Shown piece after piece: positions 63,629 through 64,000 of a stretch of DNA of 64,000 nt (positions are counted from its first letter, which is position 1; each line of letters begins with the position of its first letter). The notes under the pieces are model-generated. The model ran no database searches. It saw nothing but the letters and a program-made list of their open reading frames with translations, and was not told where the DNA came from. The DNA comes from Rubrobacter tropicus (GTDB taxonomy: Bacteria; Actinomycetota; Rubrobacteria; Rubrobacterales; Rubrobacteraceae), in contig NZ_CP045119.1 in the NCBI RefSeq assembly GCF_011492945.1, positions 4,030,001-4,094,000 on the forward strand. Direction: 5' to 3'. The position numbers and the translations under genes are program-made.

Positions 63629-64000
63629 GTGCAGGCCGACAGGCAGAACCACGGATCCACGGGCGGTGGAGGCCTACGGGCGATGAGCGCGCAGGACGAG
63701 AGGACCTGGTCGATGCTCGCCCACCTGAGCATGTTCGTAAACCTCGTCACGGGGTTCCTTGGCCCGGTGGCGGCCCTCGTCATCTGGCTCGTCTACAAGG
63801 ACCGCTCGGAGAAGGTGGCGTTTCACGCGCTGCAGTCGATGTGGTACCAGATCGGGTGGCTCGTGATCCTGGCCGTCGGCTGGACCGTGACGGGCCTGCT
63901 GATGATCGTCATCGTCGGCTTCCTGCTCGTCCCGGTGATGGCCATAGTCTCCATCTTGCCGTTCGTACACGCCGGCTACGCGACCTACAAGGTGAACCAG
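63629..64000 (+). CDS. DUF4870-type membrane protein, 3' end beyond the window
   Basis: From GTG 63629 (GGAAAGGGG upstream; ATG 63611 also in frame) 124 codons are open to the window edge. DERTWSMLAHLSMFVNLVTG is the usual DUF4870 opening (hydrophobic helix with a His), followed by DRSEKVAFHALQSMWYQIGW and two more helices. These are small four-helix membrane proteins of unknown function. The frame is still open at the edge, so the C-terminus is missing. Confidence 0.85.
   Translation, partial: MQADRQNHGSTGGGGLRAMSAQDERTWSMLAHLSMFVNLVTGFLGPVAALVIWLVYKDRSEKVAFHALQSMWYQIGWLVILAVGWTVTGLLMIVIVGFLLVPVMAIVSILPFVHAGYATYKVNQ

Overview
The window is high-GC DNA with mostly G/C third codon positions, frequent GTG and TTG starts, AGG and ATA codons, 4-nt ATGA/GTGA overlaps inside operons, F420-type PPOX proteins and a lycopene cyclase. 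This suggests an actinobacterium, most likely of the Rubrobacter lineage. That placement is inferred from style and gene content, since there is no rRNA in the window.

Layout. 0-2.4 kb: a NACHT/STAND-type NTPase cut by the window edge, translationally coupled to a small serine recombinase, beside decayed DNA. 2.4-3.7 kb: a YbdK-type glutamate-cysteine ligase behind a structured leader. 3.7-9.8 kb: a compact cluster with a chorismate-mutase-like gene, a fused aminodeoxychorismate synthase and a prephenate-dehydrogenase-like gene (papB-papA-papC order), a divergent glycine-amidinotransferase homologue and an MFS exporter. It looks like a small route to p-aminophenylalanine or p-aminophenylpyruvate, perhaps guanidinylated. 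10-12.5 kb: tRNA-Gln and lemA-htpX. 12.6-19.9 kb: housekeeping and accessory enzymes. 20-28 kb: a long co-directional run of small detoxification-type enzymes (two RibD/DHFR-like, VOC, two PPOX, cupin, three hydrolases, SDR), headed by a divergent TetR regulator with paired operator-like sites. 28-29.7 kb: a molybdopterin oxidoreductase, FAD reductase and zinc-ribbon trio in which two genes carry single-base frameshifts. 29.9-32.4 kb: two winged-helix DNA-glycosylase-like paralogues. 32.5-38.4 kb: glutamate synthase (gltB-gltD).

39-46 kb is the most unusual region. It holds a set of acidic or glutamine-rich proteins that share three modules: a peripheral-subunit-binding-like domain (five copies in three proteins, none with a lipoyl or acyltransferase domain), a beta-rich 90-residue domain (two copies), and LEA/apolipoprotein-like 11-residue repeats reaching several hundred residues. 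Phasin-like helical N-termini and a J-like miniprotein accompany them. A granule-, membrane- or desiccation-related scaffold is the best guess.

46-50 kb: a tyrosine recombinase lacking most catalytic residues, a sortase, a methyltransferase, an arginase-family protein and a GNAT enzyme. 50-52.8 kb: a four-gene operon of PspA, two coiled-coil partners and a J-protein. 53-64 kb: a degenerate GGDEF membrane protein, lycopene cyclase, membrane proteins, a rifampin-phosphotransferase-like enzyme with a C-terminal membrane anchor, a choline kinase homologue, a sulfotransferase-HAD fusion, a double USP protein and a truncated DUF4870 gene.

Two families of dispersed hairpin repeats (here A and B) lie between genes and sometimes supply stop codons. 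Several reading frames break at short G/C runs in a way that one extra base would repair, which points to sequence error or recent decay.
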